Shown one piece after another: positions 46,190 to 58,089 of a DNA stretch of 64,000 nt. Under the pieces are notes generated by a model that was not told the origin of the DNA, ran no database searches, and saw only the letters and a list, made by a program, of their open reading frames with translations. The position numbers and the translations under genes were made by a program. This stretch comes from Guadua angustifolia (lineage: Eukaryota > Streptophyta > Magnoliopsida > Poales > Poaceae), in the NCBI GenBank assembly GCA_036346375.1, contig CM070503.1, forward strand, positions 4,588,001 through 4,652,000, read 5' to 3'. The stretch's first letter is position 1. Each line of letters begins with the position of its first letter.

Positions 46190-46900
46190 TAATCTGGAAT
46201 TACTATTATCGGCAGCTAAAATAAAACCGTCGACAAAATTTAATCTGTGTCGTCGGCAACAGTTATGCCGTGGACATAGACTTATTTTTATCGTCGGCTG
46301 TTTCTCTCCCGACGACAAAAAGTCTTTGTGCCATTGGTGGGCCTGAGTGCCTGTGTCGTCGGGTTTAATGAGGCCGAGGACACAACTTGTGTTGCCGGAA
46401 TCTTAAATTCAATTTTCATCGCGCGCCGATAATCCCTGTTTGAGGCGGAGTTCCTGTGTCGGCGGGTTTAATGAGGCCGAGGACACAGCTTGTGTTGGCG
46501 GGATCTGAAATTCAATTTTCATCGCGCGCCGATCCTCCCTGTTTGAGGTGGAGTGCCTGTGTCGGCGGGTTTAATGAGGCCGAGGACACAGCTTGTGCCT
46601 GTGTCGGCGGGTTTAATTCGGCCGAGGACACAGCTTGTGTTGGCAGGATTTGAAATTCAATTTTCATCGCGCGCCGATCCTCCCTGTTTGAGGTGGAGTG
46701 CCTGTGTCGGCGGGTTTAATGAGGCCGAGGACACAGCTTGTGGTCTATATCGGCGGGTTTGGTGTAACCGCCGAGACAGGCCTGCTTGGTGTATATATGT
46801 CGTCGGGTTGCGTTAGAACCGTCGACATAGGCATACTTTGTGTCGTCGGCCTTTTTACCGACGATAAAAATGTTTCGACCGAGGACACTATTCTTGTTTC
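46190..46900. repeat. Right subterminal repeats of the Pack-CACTA
   Basis: A block of about 96-145 bp is repeated: TGTGTCGGCGGGTTTAATGA GGCCGAGGACACAGCTTGTG occurs at about 46457, 46558 and 46703, with a shorter version at 46602. CATCGCGCGCCGAT and CCTCCCTGTTTGAGG lie between. Other GTCGTCGG motifs mirror the left end. No gene is present; the frames here are repeat translations. Confidence 0.85.
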
Positions 46901-46911
46901 CTGTAGTGGTA

Positions 46912-47212
46912 CACATTTATTTTGTACATACAACTTGCGCAAAAACTAATATGATCACACTGGTGTAGCTTTTTTTCTTTGCACGCACTGTACGACCGAC
47001 CCTTTATTTCAATGCTCCAGCAGTATGCACGTCAAGCACTCAGGCACATCACGGAGCCCTTGACCTTGCCGTTTGGCTGAAAGCAACAATTCTTGACGTC
47101 TTCTGGTTTTCTTGGCTGCATCCCACGCTTGCATGCATGCTTGAGACCAGCACCTTGTTGCCGTTGCTTTCTTGCGTGGCGCCAGGAGCAAATCCCATGT
47201 ACTACTTCCTTA
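46912..47212. other. Intergenic, nothing recognised
   Basis: Single-copy-looking sequence between the CACTA element and a Tourist MITE. No exon is seen. Confidence 0.3.
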
Positions 47213-47568
47213 GAGCAACTTCAACCCAAACCCATAAATTTTCTTCCTAAATCACTCATTTAGGGGTAGTATAAAAATTAGAGGTACTCTATATCAAATT
47301 TGTCTCCAACCCACACTCCCTATTACTTACCCCTATTATTTATCTAAACATTATTATTACTTTGCACCCATCAATTATTATTTTAAAATGAATAAAAAAA
47401 TGCCAAAGAAAATAATAGAGGCAAAGAGAGCCCCCCTAGATGTAGGGGTGAGAGAGTACTTCCCTAAAATAGGGGTTTATAATAGGGGTTGGGTTGGAGC
47501 TTATATTTTTCTAAATCTCCTTATAATTTAGGATAGGGAGAGGTTTAGGGGGTGGGTTGGGGTTGCTC
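47213..47568. mobile_element. Tourist-like MITE, 356 bp
   Basis: It begins GAGCAACTTCAACCC and ends GGGTTGGGGTTGCTC, imperfect inverted repeats. TTA flanks both sides (47210-47212 and 47569-47571), the PIF/Harbinger 3-bp duplication. Internal AGGGGT / ACCCCT motifs repeat. Non-coding. Confidence 0.85.
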
Positions 47569-47571
47569 TTA

Positions 47572-48315
47572 CTCGTGTCACCCGACGCTGGCCCCAAACC
47601 GCCCAGCATGTAGGCCGTCGAGCTCTCCGCGCGATGGTTGTTGTGCCTGTTGCCACGCCCAACGCACTGCGTCGCCAACGTTCTGCCGTCCGTACCACCC
47701 TGCAGTGTCGCCGAACCAGACAGTGCACGTCCCAAACCGTCGGCCCACGGCCATGCGCCATCACACCCGCGCGCACACGCACCGGTGCTAGCATGAAGCT
47801 CGCCCACACGCCACGCTGTGCCTACCGCGCTCTAGTCGTCATGCCTTCCCTCGACACACGAGCCTCTGGTATAAGCAATTTTGCCGCACCACCATCAGAA
47901 ACCGTGCCGTTGCTCGCTCGACGCCTTCGACGATAGTCTGCTTCCTCAGGTGTCGCCCTAAGAGTCTCTTCCTCCTGGGCAGCGGGTTAATCCGAAATTT
48001 TAGGCTTTAATATCAATTGTTGGAATAGTTAGGAAACTTTTTTGTTGGCCTTCGCAATTGCTCAATCTTTTCTTGTTTTTTATTGCTATTTATACTAGAG
48101 ATTACATGCTAACTTAGATAACAATTCAAACTCCTAATCTTAACAAACTCCAACAAACTTATATAGTTTAAATATTCTATAATTGAAACTCAATCGCATC
48201 TCCTTAACTAATGCATATCAAGATTACTTCTAACAGATAAGGCACAGGACACTAGCCATTTCATGTGCATTTACGTGACGGCGTTCCGTAACCCTGGACC
48301 GCGGATGGTCCCCAT
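47572..48315. other. Intergenic, possible LTR end and repeat copy 2
   Basis: 47572-47950 is GC-rich with overlapping frames on both strands but no domain. At 48004-48019 the minus strand reads CCAACAATTGATATTAAAGC, which resembles an LTR end followed by a degenerate tRNA-Met primer site. 48073-48231 is the second copy of the 155-bp direct repeat at 41085-41240. This suggests an old LTR element interrupted by the CACTA and Tourist elements, but its ends are not resolved. Confidence 0.35.
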
Positions 48316-49831
48316 CAGGGATCAAAAAACCGGCGAATTTCGGCGAAATTTCGCCGAAATTTCGGTTTTCGGCCCCCTCCGAATTTATATATGCCGGCCA
48401 AATTCAAAATTTTAAAAAATTTGATTTTGCTACAGTACTGCTACAGTAATTTCGGAATTTCGGCGAAATTCGGTCAAATTCGCCGAAATTTCGGGTTTGG
48501 AGTCCGGATTTTCAAAAATTTTGGCCGGATTTGAACGGAATGGATCCAATAACCCTTAAGAAAGTCTTGTTCCATAAAAATTTGATGAAAAACTAATTTT
48601 TTGAGATTTTTTTAAATTTGGGCAGAAACCTTGTCAGATTTTTAAGAATTTTTAAAAGCTTGATAATGATGTGAAAAAATTATGGTACCATTCTTAGTAG
48701 TTTGGAATCATACAAAAAAAATTTCAAAATAATTTAACATCATTTGTTATCTTTAAAAAATAAAAAACCGAATGGACATAATTGGGACAGTAAACTTATT
48801 ATATTTTTACAAATTTTCTCCGGTGTGATCATGATCCGAAATTTTTATGACATATTAATAATTTTCTCAGTACCATTCTATAAAATTTTCAAAAAATTTA
48901 AATTTTCTTTGTTTGCTCAATAAAATCTATCAATGCAGTAAGCACTGAACTTATATGATTGCAATCTGCTCTGCACAGTTTTCAGATTTCGGATTTTGAT
49001 TTATCAGACAATTCAAATATTTTTTAAACTTTTTGAAAATTTGTTTTTCAAGTTTATTTCAGGAAATGATCCTTATTTAAAATTTTCAGCTCCATATATT
49101 GTTCCAGGAATTTATAAAAATTCTGACAATGTACTGTGTACATATTTCTGTTTTCTGTTTTGGATTTATCAGGCAACTCAAATATTTTTATAAATTTTTG
49201 AAATTTTGTTTTTCAAATTTATTTGAGCTAAGGATTCTTATATAAAATTTTTAGCTCAAAATATTTCTCCAGGAATTTATAAAAATTCTGACATTCAAAG
49301 TACTAGTTTTCAACTCTCTCTGTGTTTGAATTTTTAAAATTGCTCACATTTGATCATCATCTGAAATTTTTCCAGATATATCATAAGTATGTCAGGAATC
49401 TCCACAAAAAATTTCAAAACTTTCTAACATCGTTTGTACTATTTTTCATCCGGTTCAAACTTGCCAATCAACGTTTCATCTACATAGTATCAGTATTTGA
49501 ATTTTTTAAAATTGCACAGATCTGATAATCACCTGAAATTTTTATGAGAACATCTCTACTGTGGCAGGAACCTACAAAAAAAAATTCAAAATTTTTCGGC
49601 GTCGTTTGAACCAATTTTCAGTCTGTCCAATTTGGGCGAATTTCGGGCAAATTTCGGCGAATTTCGGGGTATTTTCGGCGAATTTCGGAAAATTTCGGTG
49701 GAAATCAAACCGGATTTGAATTTTGAAATTTGAATTTTGAATCTTATCCGGCCGAAATTACCGAATTTCGGCCGAAATTTCGGATTTCGGCCTGTCCCGA
49801 ATTTTTTTCTCAAACGAAAAGTTCATCCCTG
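48316..49831. mobile_element. Complete non-autonomous Ac/Ds-like hAT element
   Basis: Termini are CAGGGATCAAA and GTTCATCCCTG, very close to the 11-bp Ac/Ds inverted repeat (CAGGGATGAAA type). A perfect 8-bp target duplication GTCCCCAT flanks it (48308-48315 and 49832-49839), the hallmark of hAT transposition. Both subterminal zones (48320-48500 and 49590-49800) are crowded with AATTTCGGCGAAATTTCGG motifs in both orientations. The 1.1-kb centre is AT-rich and non-coding; no hAT transposase motif was found. A partial inverted relative lies at 1-607. Confidence 0.92.
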
Positions 49832-49839
49832 GTCCCCAT

Positions 49840-51482
49840 ATCGTCGCTAAACTACCGGTCTCCACGAGATTAATTGTGGCTTATCCAGGCTACGGCGAGA
49901 CGGGGGAGAGAGAAGGAGAGCGCATGTCAGCATGATCCGTGCTCCTGGGTCGCCGGCAAGACCCCGTTTGACGCAACGAGAAGAGTCTTGAGTCTTGACC
50001 GCCTCCCCTCCAGACCGGCCTGCACGGAGCAATTATTGCGCCGAACGGTTCCACTGTTCCCAGCCTGCACGCTGCTCTGGCCCCTCGTGCTGCCTGTCCA
50101 GCCGCACTAACTCCACCGTGCCACTCGGCTTCGTCGATCCTCTCAATGACTCTATGGCCACGTTAAAGATGTGTTTAGCAGAGATTTAATTTTTTTAGAT
50201 TTATAAATCTAGTGAAGCTGAAAATTCTATTTTCTTTAGATTCGTGAAGTTGAAACTGTAAGTACATTAAAAGTGTTTATATAGATCATCTTGTTTAACA
50301 AAAATATAAACTTAATTCACTTTATTTTAGCCTACAAGTTTCAGATTTCAGGAGAAGCTAGAATTTGGAGCTCTACCAAACAGGCCCTAATTGCTGATCC
50401 ATGCTGAGGAATCGCGCGGGTAGCGCAGTGTCCGTTGCTCGTGCGTCGTGGAGTTGGAAAAAAACAGCGGACCCAATCGTGACACGGGGAAGAATTTCGG
50501 ATTTCCGTGGAGTCAATATTTCAAATCTTGGTCAAAAAATTTTAAAATCTTCAAGTTACTACAACAATTTTTGAGAAATTTCAGCTAGCATTCGCCTTTT
50601 GGACTGAAATTACTACAAATTCAACTGGTTTTGACGTTTTTAGAACCGAGTTTTGCTCCAAATTTTGAATTGTAATGCCTTTTATAAGAAAACATGTGAA
50701 AATTTTACAAAAAAATACATATACAAATTAAAATACTTCAACAAATTGTTCTTCCATGATATGTAAAACTATTTATTTATTTCTCGTAAGTGCTTTGCTT
50801 ATTTCTGCTTTTAATCCTGATAGACACTGAAAATAGCAATCTATCATCGGGTGGATAGTAATATCTAAGCCAAATTAAGGCACAACCATACAAACTTGTT
50901 GAAATGATTCATCCTATTCTCTGCATTTTTCTCGGTAGCTCATGGTGTTGGTTGTTGTTATTCGTAGTGCAGACTGAGAATGAGAATGGGCCAGACGGAA
51001 AAGAGTTTAGGGCCACTGGGCAGTCATATATCAACTAGATAGCTAAGATTGCAGTGGGATTAGGCACCGAGGTGTTTCATGGGTGATGTGTAAAGATGTT
51101 GATGCACTAGATCCAATAGTACGATAATCTTATCTCATATTTACTTATAGTCAGCGGATGTTAGATGTGGCAAATTGCTGATTATTTTGCCTTATTTTTT
51201 TTGTGTATATATATATATCATTTTTCTACTGAATATATTCATTTAGTTAGTTGTATAACTTGTATCAAATATGATGGTGCATATTTTTTGTGGGTTCACT
51301 GCATGATCTAAATTCAAATCTAAGAGAACTCGTGATGTAAATTGTAGGTTTGTATTGTGCAAATACTTAGAGTCTTTTATGTGCAAATACTTAGTATTTT
51401 TCATTTAAATGGATAGGAAATATAGATAAATGCTTGCATGATTTTTTTTATTTTTTCTAGCATTGGGAGAGCATTCGACTGG
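49840..51482. other. Intergenic with one MITE copy
   Basis: No gene is recognised. 50167-50388 is the second copy of the MITE found at 23158-23388, with ends GTGTTTAGCAGAG / CTCTACCAAACAGGCCC and a TTA/TAA flank. 50490-50650 is rich in GAAATTTC motifs and may be a decayed fragment related to the hAT family. A short TA run lies at 51208-51220. Confidence 0.4.
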
Positions 51483-52509
51483 TGTCGGTGTACTTTGCAC
51501 CGGGGTACCCTCTCCGCCGTAAAAGCAGTAGGTCCAAGAAGTGGCCTGGCCCGGTTTGAAGCCCACGGGCCCTCTGGCGAGCAGTCTGGCGATTACGCCC
51601 TATTCGCCGGGCGAGCGGCCTGCATGGCACCCCAGCGGGCAACCTGGCAAGCACGCTCTGCCCGTCAGGCGAGAAGCCCACGTGGTCCCAGAGCGGCGAC
51701 TGGCGATACGCCACCTTTCACGGGCGAAGGCTGCGTGGCACCCGGTGGGCGACTGGCGAAGCACGCCCCGCCACGGGCGAGAAGCCCACGGGCCCCTGGC
51801 GAAAGCGACTGGCGATTCATACCTTTCACGGGCGAACGGCCTGCGTGGTTGCCAAACGAAGGCAACCAAAGGAATGAGGGGATGGTTTTGTCTGGAAGTC
51901 TCCCTCCCCTGGCACCTTGTGTCAGGGCCATTAATTGTGAAGGATTCAGCTTTCGACACAACAACGGCTTATCCCTCTGACGTCTCTCACCAACCCGTCG
52001 TAGAAGCGTCCTGTCCCGGGCGGACCGGACGAGGCCTCTTACTGACATTAAACAGGGTTCGAAGGACAAGGCCACGGAGGCGTGCTTAATAAATGAGTCG
52101 TGGGTCGGCGTGGAAGCTGGAATGATAGGTGTAATTAATGTGTTGTAGATAAGTATGGCACCACCTTCTCTCCTGCTCAAGGTGGTCCGTTTATATAAGG
52201 GCATCCTGGTGCATGAAGAAGGGGGGCCGGTCGGTCGACTAGAGCAAAAACAGCATAGAGAAGCAGACACTGAAGAACACCGTTGTTATCGTTTCCCCAA
52301 CAAAGAATTAGCAAAACGTAAGGCTGTTACCCGCACCGGGGGTCTGAACCTGGGTAAACCATTGTGTCCACCAGTCCATTGACGCCCGGAGACCCCCGCC
52401 GAGAGACATTAGGGTTTCCAACCATGAAGATAACTCTTACCGAACCATAATTTCTGTTTAGGGGGTAGACACTCCGCAGCGGAATCTTGTCAGGCAAAAT
52501 ACGCCGACA
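51483..52509 (+). mobile_element. Solo LTR of a gypsy-type retrotransposon
   Basis: A 1027-bp sequence starts TGTCGGTGTACTTTGCACC and ends TACGCCGACA, i.e. TG...CA. It is flanked by ACTGG (51478-51482) and ATTGG (52510-52514), a 5-bp duplication with one C-to-T change. A TATA-like TTATATAAGG at 52191 lies about two thirds in, followed by R/U5-like sequence. The first third contains degenerate repeats of GGCGACTGGCGA and CACGGGCGA type. No primer site, gag or pol is adjacent, as expected after LTR-LTR recombination. The 180-codon frames in it are not genes. Confidence 0.75.
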
Positions 52510-55500
52510 ATTGGAATTTCAAAATTCGGTTTTTTGGTGAAATCAGCTGAAATTTTGATTTTCTTGGACCGAAATTATTGGATTTCAAATTTATTTTTTG
52601 GGTTTTTGCTGGATTTCGGTTGACTCTAAGATACAATCCGAAAATGAAATTTGAAAGCTGGCATGGTGCGTCTTTGATCCTTCTCCCTTGATCTTCGCTG
52701 AATGTCTTCTTTCCGTGTGATGCTTCTGTGTGGCTGTGTGCAGCATGCCTCCCTAGTCCCTACCTCGCCAACCTAACGGGAACTTCGTATTACCGGTAAG
52801 CGTGTAGGTGTTTCTCTTCATACGAGATTTCTACAAACACCTCTTGTTCCAGCAGAGCACTAGTACAGTACCGTGTCCTCTGCAAGAAAAGCATATGGTG
52901 GGGTCAAATCGACGCCACAGCAGCAGTATATTGTTTGCTGCGCCGGCCGAACGCGCCAGCGCCACCAACCAGGCCATCTCCCATTTAAGAAACCTTCATC
53001 AATCTACGTACTTTTTTTATAAAAAGATTCTAGATTAGCTACGTAGAAGTCATCATAGTCAACATCTGTCACCAGTCATATACGGGGAGCACGGCAAGTG
53101 ATCGAAGCCACAGGAGCTCGATCGATTGCGAAAGCAATGTATGGGCACTATGGCATGATTCCTTCCGCGCTCTCCAGTTGCGACAGCGAGGTGCCGTGTG
53201 TTAGCTAGACCGGTTTACAAGCTCTCCTCTCACGGTGCCGATCATCCTCCACATTCTTTGGATGTGGCAAATGATACATATCATCTTTTGCGGTAGAGAA
53301 TAGAAAATTCCTCCGCATTCTTTGGATATAGCAAATGATATGTATCATCTTTTTCGGTAGAGAATGGAAAACTTATATAAAAGAAATATAAGGGCAGATA
53401 AGTAAGGATTCCCTCATTTAACACCGACGCACCGCACCTCAGTACGGCGCTGCACTGCGGCGCGGCAGCAAAAGTAGACGGATGGGAATGGGAGACCCTC
53501 TGAGAAGACGTCGATGTCCATCCGTCCGTCCGTCCATCCGCCTGTGCGCATGACAAGCAGCACACACACTGACTCACTGGGAAGCATGCATGCACGCAGC
53601 GAGTCACCAGTCCGTGCATGCTGCCTGGCACAGAGAGAGAGATAGAGGGAGGGGGAGCGGGCAGCACTGCACTGCACATATACCATGCATCTGTGAATCA
53701 GATGGGAAGCCTTACATAAGCTGTTGCAATCCCGTGCACTGCTATGTGCTATCTACTCTGACCCCTTCTTTGACTCATCATGCAGGGGAGGGGAGGAGAG
53801 GGGCCTTCAGCGTTCACTCTCCTGACACACACTCCCCCGCTTCTGCTTGCATCGGGGGACAAAACATGTGCTGGCTGAGTGAGCGAGCTGCGAGCGAGTG
53901 ATGTGTGTTCTGGGCTTCTGGCCCTGAGGGTAGTGGCTTTGGTAGTGTGGTGGTTCTTCCTCATTTGTTTTTTTTCTTTTTGACAAAAGTTCTTCCTCAT
54001 GTGTTGAGCCCATGAGAGTGGAGGGAAATACCGTAAAGGTGTTTGGAATGTGTAGAGTTGGAGGCAGGCACTTAATGTGGATTTGATGGTAGTTTGTGAT
54101 TTCCTGACAGGGAAAGACGGTTCCTTCAGAAGAGCAGAGAGGAATTGCTGCTTTTGGCACCATGATGCATTCGGGCATGCTCGAATCATGCGGTGGCAAA
54201 ACTAGTATATTTTGACTATTCTCGTTGATATTTTTTACCAAAAATAATATTTTTTGTATTTCAAACAAAGTGGAAGGGGGTAGAGCATTCATTGTTGGAA
54301 CCCTAAAAAGGCTAAAACAGAACACTACCAAGTACCAACCCCAGTGGTCTCGCAATTTTTTCAGACATAACTTTTGATATTTTTTTCTGTACATTCTGCA
54401 TTTAGTCGGATGTCTTGTTTTACCACCTCACTATAAAGAACAAAAAAGCTCTATTTCCATTCGACAAGTAAACTTCAAAGTGGATTTTGTAGGGCATGAC
54501 ACATAGTCAAAGTAGCAGAGGAGACTGAGTGAAACCTTGTACGTGTGATTACAATGGATCCTTGGGGTGATCCGAAGGAGTGCTTTGCAAGTCTCAATCC
54601 ATGCATGCCCTTGCATGCACTGCCCTGACATCCTGCCACATGAGCCAAAAGAGAGGCCTCATCGGTCATCACCCCACTTCCTTTCCTGCAGTGGAGCCCC
54701 CATCTCTGTGTTTCCCCCTCTGCTGCAGAAAAGATGCAAGAAGAGTGATGTGCATTGGAGAGCGAACTCAAAGGAAGGGGAAAAAAAAGTTCCAATCTTC
54801 TGATTGAGTTCCAACATCCAACCTCCAAGGCTCCAACCCAACCCCCGTCATAAGCAAGGAAAAGCAAAGCCCAAAAACAACCTATTCTTTTCTGTTCTCT
54901 TCTCTCAGGGTCAAGGCACACCATCATAAGGAGAGAGTCACTTGTGTTGCTCCTTTGCGCGCGCTGTCTGATAGCCATTGATCGCTGGGTCAGTCAGTGG
55001 TTGGCTTATCTGAGGAGCCCCAAGGGCTGGCCCATGTGGCAGGCTGGCTGGTTCATGGGCCCCATTTGTTGGTGTCAGTGGGCATGCCGCCTTTCCCCCT
55101 ACTTTGACCAACCAAGCACCGTTGGGGGCGCAACTGTGTTTGGAGCCTAATTATTGTGTGTGCCTCTGCAGGGCTAGGAAAGCCTCGTATCTTCGTCTTT
55201 TTGGTACCTAATATTTGATTTTTATGTGCGCTTTTGCTGAGAGTTTGCCCATCCTTTTCATGGCAATGCAGTGGAACCATGTAAGCTGAAGGCAAAGATT
55301 AGTCCACGATGTTTGAAATTTCGCAGCATCTCTCTTTGTGATCGTAGTCCCAGATCGATGCAGTTTTTTTCTTAAGGAAAAGATGAAGGATGAAATCTCA
55401 CGTCAGAATTCAGAAGAACGGTATGCCGTTGTTTGTTTACTTCATTTTTGGTCAGAGAAAAAGAAACCTGGTTCACATTCTAGGAGCCACATAGTGAGAA

Positions 55501-55547
55501 AAAAAGAAAGAAAAACAATTCATGATTGTCATGAACTATGAGCTATC
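52510..55547. other. Intergenic, no gene recognised
   Basis: 52515-52640 is rich in GAAATT-type text, perhaps a hAT fragment. 53253-53372 is a 62-bp tandem duplication (CATTCTTTGGAT...CGGTAGAGAATRGAAAA at 53253 and 53315). 53580-53910 and 54560-55150 are mixed-composition sequence with several frames of 70-195 codons, on both strands, none with a recognised domain or a consistent exon structure. Regulatory sequence for the downstream GRF is possible but unproven. Confidence 0.35.
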
Positions 55548-55552
55548 ACGTT

Positions 55553-56270
55553 TGTCGGGGATTGGAAAATTCCCGTAGACGACCATCGAAACCCGGCGCC
55601 AACCGACTATGCTCTTGCCCGGATGGTGCACGCAAGGCCGACCTTCGTGTAGCCCGGCTCACGAGGCTACCCCGTCCCCCATCAAGTACGTCCCCGAGCA
55701 AGCCAAACTCGGGGGCCCGCGACAAGGCAACATGGCATTAAATGCGCAGCGGCTCGAGAGATCGCACGCCCGGGATCCGCGCTGCCACGGTCTGCGCCGC
55801 CTTGGTCTGCGCTCACTGTACCCACGTCGCGTGGTACCCGTGGTGACGCGCCATCGTGACCGCCACGTCCTCTACATGAACGCCCCGTAATAAATGATTT
55901 GTCTCCTGTAATTCCCTATAAATACCCCCTCCTACGATGGATTGGAGGCTGGACCTTCGGTACTACGCACACACTTACACATATCGCTTGCTTACGGGAA
56001 TCCTTAGGATCGTTCAGGGCCTCCCGAGCAAGCGCATTGTAACCCACTTTCACATACTAGTGCAATCACTGGACGTAGGGTTATTATCTCCTCCGCGAGA
56101 GACCCGAACCAGATAAAAAACGACCCCCTGTGTCTTCCGATTGTCTCGCATACCTTATTTCTTTGCTCGGCGTACTCTCAGACGTGCACCCCTTGCGAAA
56201 AAGGGGCCCCAAGTTGATCCCTCATTCAACAAGTAAGCTCGACGGGGGACCCTGTCCCGAATCGTCGACA
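55553..56270 (+). repeat. 5' LTR of the non-autonomous element
   Basis: 718-bp LTR with TG...CA ends. TATAAATA at 55918-55925 is a likely core promoter. The frames inside it are repeated in the 3' LTR and are not genes. Confidence 0.92.
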
Positions 56271-56790
56271 GCTGGCGCCGTCCGTGGGGATCGACTGAAG
56301 TCCTTTCGCGAGGAATCCCTGAGGACAACGAGTTCTCGAGTCAATCAAGACCTCTGCGTCTCCGGCGGCGTAGAGGACGATGTCCTACGCCGGCGAAGGC
56401 GTGGCCGGTGTTACTGATCCGGAAGGCCACACCAAATCCATGTTCCGCGCCGAGCAAATCCTTCGCTCGCTCGGGGGCAATCCATGTTTCGCGCCGAAAG
56501 CAAGTCCCGCCGCGCGCGCGAGCCTCTCCCCGAAAGCACGCTTCGCTGCGCGGGCTATTCCGCTAGTTAGTTCCCTCGGGCGTCTAGTCCACGTCCGAGA
56601 TCGCGCGATTCGGGCTTGTCCTGTCAGCCGATTCCTCAAGCATTTGACTCATGCTTGGGATGCGGCGACATGAGTCCTCTCATGACCTGCTAGTTAGTTC
56701 CCATGGGCGTCTAGTCCATGTCCGGGATGCGGCAGTTCGAGCATGTCTCGTCTGTCAGTTCCTCAAGCATTTGACTCATGCTTGGGATGC

Positions 56791-58010
56791 GCGATAGCTC
56801 TTCGCTGCGAGATCCTCGTCCCGAGCCTGTTGCTCGGATGTCGCATAGCTCTTCGTCTGCGAGATCCCGAGCCATGTTGCTCGGATGCGCGATAGCTCTT
56901 CGCCGCGAGATCCTCATCCCCGAGCCTGTTGCTCGGATGTCGCAGTAGCTCTTCACTGCGAGATCCCGAGCCATGTTGCTCGGATGTCGCGATAGCTCTT
57001 CGCCGCGAGATCCTCATCCCGAGCCTGTTGCTCGGATGTCATGCGTAGCTCTTCGCTGCGAGATCCCCGAGCCATGTTGCTCGGATGCGCGAGAGCTCTT
57101 CGCTGCGAGATCCTCGTCTCCGAGCCTGTTGCTCGGATGTCATGCAGAGCTCTTCGTGCGAGATCCCCGAGCCCTGTTGCTCGGATGCCGCAGTAGCTCT
57201 TCGCTGCGAGATCCTCGTCTCCGAGCCCTGTTGCTCGGATGCCGCGGTAGCTCTTCGCTGCGAGATCCCCGAGCCTGTTGCTCGGATGCATGCGGTAGCT
57301 CTTCGACTGCGAGATCCCCGAGCCTGTTGCTCGGATGCGCGGTAGCTCTTGCTGCGAGATACCCGAGCCGTGTTGCTCGGATGCCGCGGTAGCTCTTCGC
57401 TGCGAGATCCTCATCCCCGAGCCCTGTTGCTCGGATGCCGCGGTAGCTCTTCGCTGCGAGATCCCCGAGCCCTATTGCTCGGATGCCGCAGTAGCTCTTC
57501 GCTGCGAGATCCTCATCCCCGAGCCCCGTTGCTCGGATGCCGCGGTAGCTCTTCGCTGCGAGATCCCCGAGCCCCGTTGCTCGGATGCCGCAGTAGCTCT
57601 TCGCTGCGAGGTCCCCGAGCCCTGCCGCTCGGATGCCGCAGTAGCTCTTCGCTGCGAGATCCCGAGCCCCGCCGCGGATGCGCGATAGCTCTTCGCCGCG
57701 AGATACCCGAGCCATGTTGCTCGGATGCGCGAGAGCTCTTCGCTGCGAGATCCTCATCCCCGAGCCCTGTTGCTCGAATGCCGCGGTAGCTCTTCGCTGC
57801 GAGATCCCCGAGCCCTGTTGCTCGAATGCCGCGGTAGCTCTTCGCTGCGAAGTCCCCGAGCCCTGCCGCTCGGATGCCGCAGTAACTCTTCGCTGCGAGA
57901 TCCTCATCCCCGAGCCCTGTTGCTCGGAAGCTGCAGTAGCTCTTCGCTGCAAGTTCCTCTTCCCCGAGCCAGTGTTGCTCGGATGTTGCAGTAGTTTTTC
58001 GCTGCAAAGT
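56791..58010 (+). repeat. Tandem array of about 25 units, 46-52 bp
   Basis: Each unit reads roughly GTAGCTCTTCGCTGCGAGAT, then CC(TCATCC)CCGAGCC, CTGTTGCTCGGATGCCGC. The CCGAGC...GCTCGG pair gives every unit a 6-bp stem. Units with and without the TCATCC insert are interspersed. Frames of 80-270 codons run through the array on both strands only because the repeats lack stops. It occupies the interior of the non-autonomous retrotransposon where gag-pol would be. Confidence 0.92.
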
Positions 58011-58089
58011 CGCAGTCCTCCCTATGTGTCTAGAGGCTTAAGGCGAAAGCCCGATCTCAGCAGCTTCCCCCTAAGCCTCAGGGGCTAGC

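Larger units (their letters stand above)
41531..46908. mobile_element. Pack-CACTA element, 5.4 kb, with captured host genes
   Basis: Left terminus CACTACAGGGATCTTG; right terminus GTTTCCTGTAGTG. A perfect 3-bp target duplication GTA flanks it (41528-41530 and 46909-46911). Both subterminal regions (41540-42065 and 45475-45660 plus 46190-46900) are dense with GTGTCGTCGGC / GCCGACGACAC motifs in both orientations, the expected transposase-binding repeats of CACTA elements. No TNPA/TNPD-type protein was recognised. The interior carries intron-containing fragments of an exportin-1 gene (42550-42884, minus) and of a CAN-type nuclease gene (43847-44147, plus), and an unidentified GC-rich block (44930-45470). 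The clean ends and duplication suggest transposition after, or with, capture. Confidence 0.92.

Noticed and set aside
51438..52270. Frames of 120-200 codons on both strands
   Set aside because: They fall within the solo LTR and its GGCGAC-type repeats.
53281..54978. Frames of 130-195 codons on the minus strand
   Set aside because: No domain, no splice structure and low-complexity GA/CT content; treated as non-coding.
56791..58010. CRISPR-like regular repeat array
   Set aside because: Units are directly adjacent without unique spacers, lie inside an LTR retrotransposon and are in a plant genome; it is a tandem repeat.
56953..58088. Long frames (up to 270 codons) on both strands
   Set aside because: They are translations of the 49-bp tandem array, with repeated peptide units and no start context.
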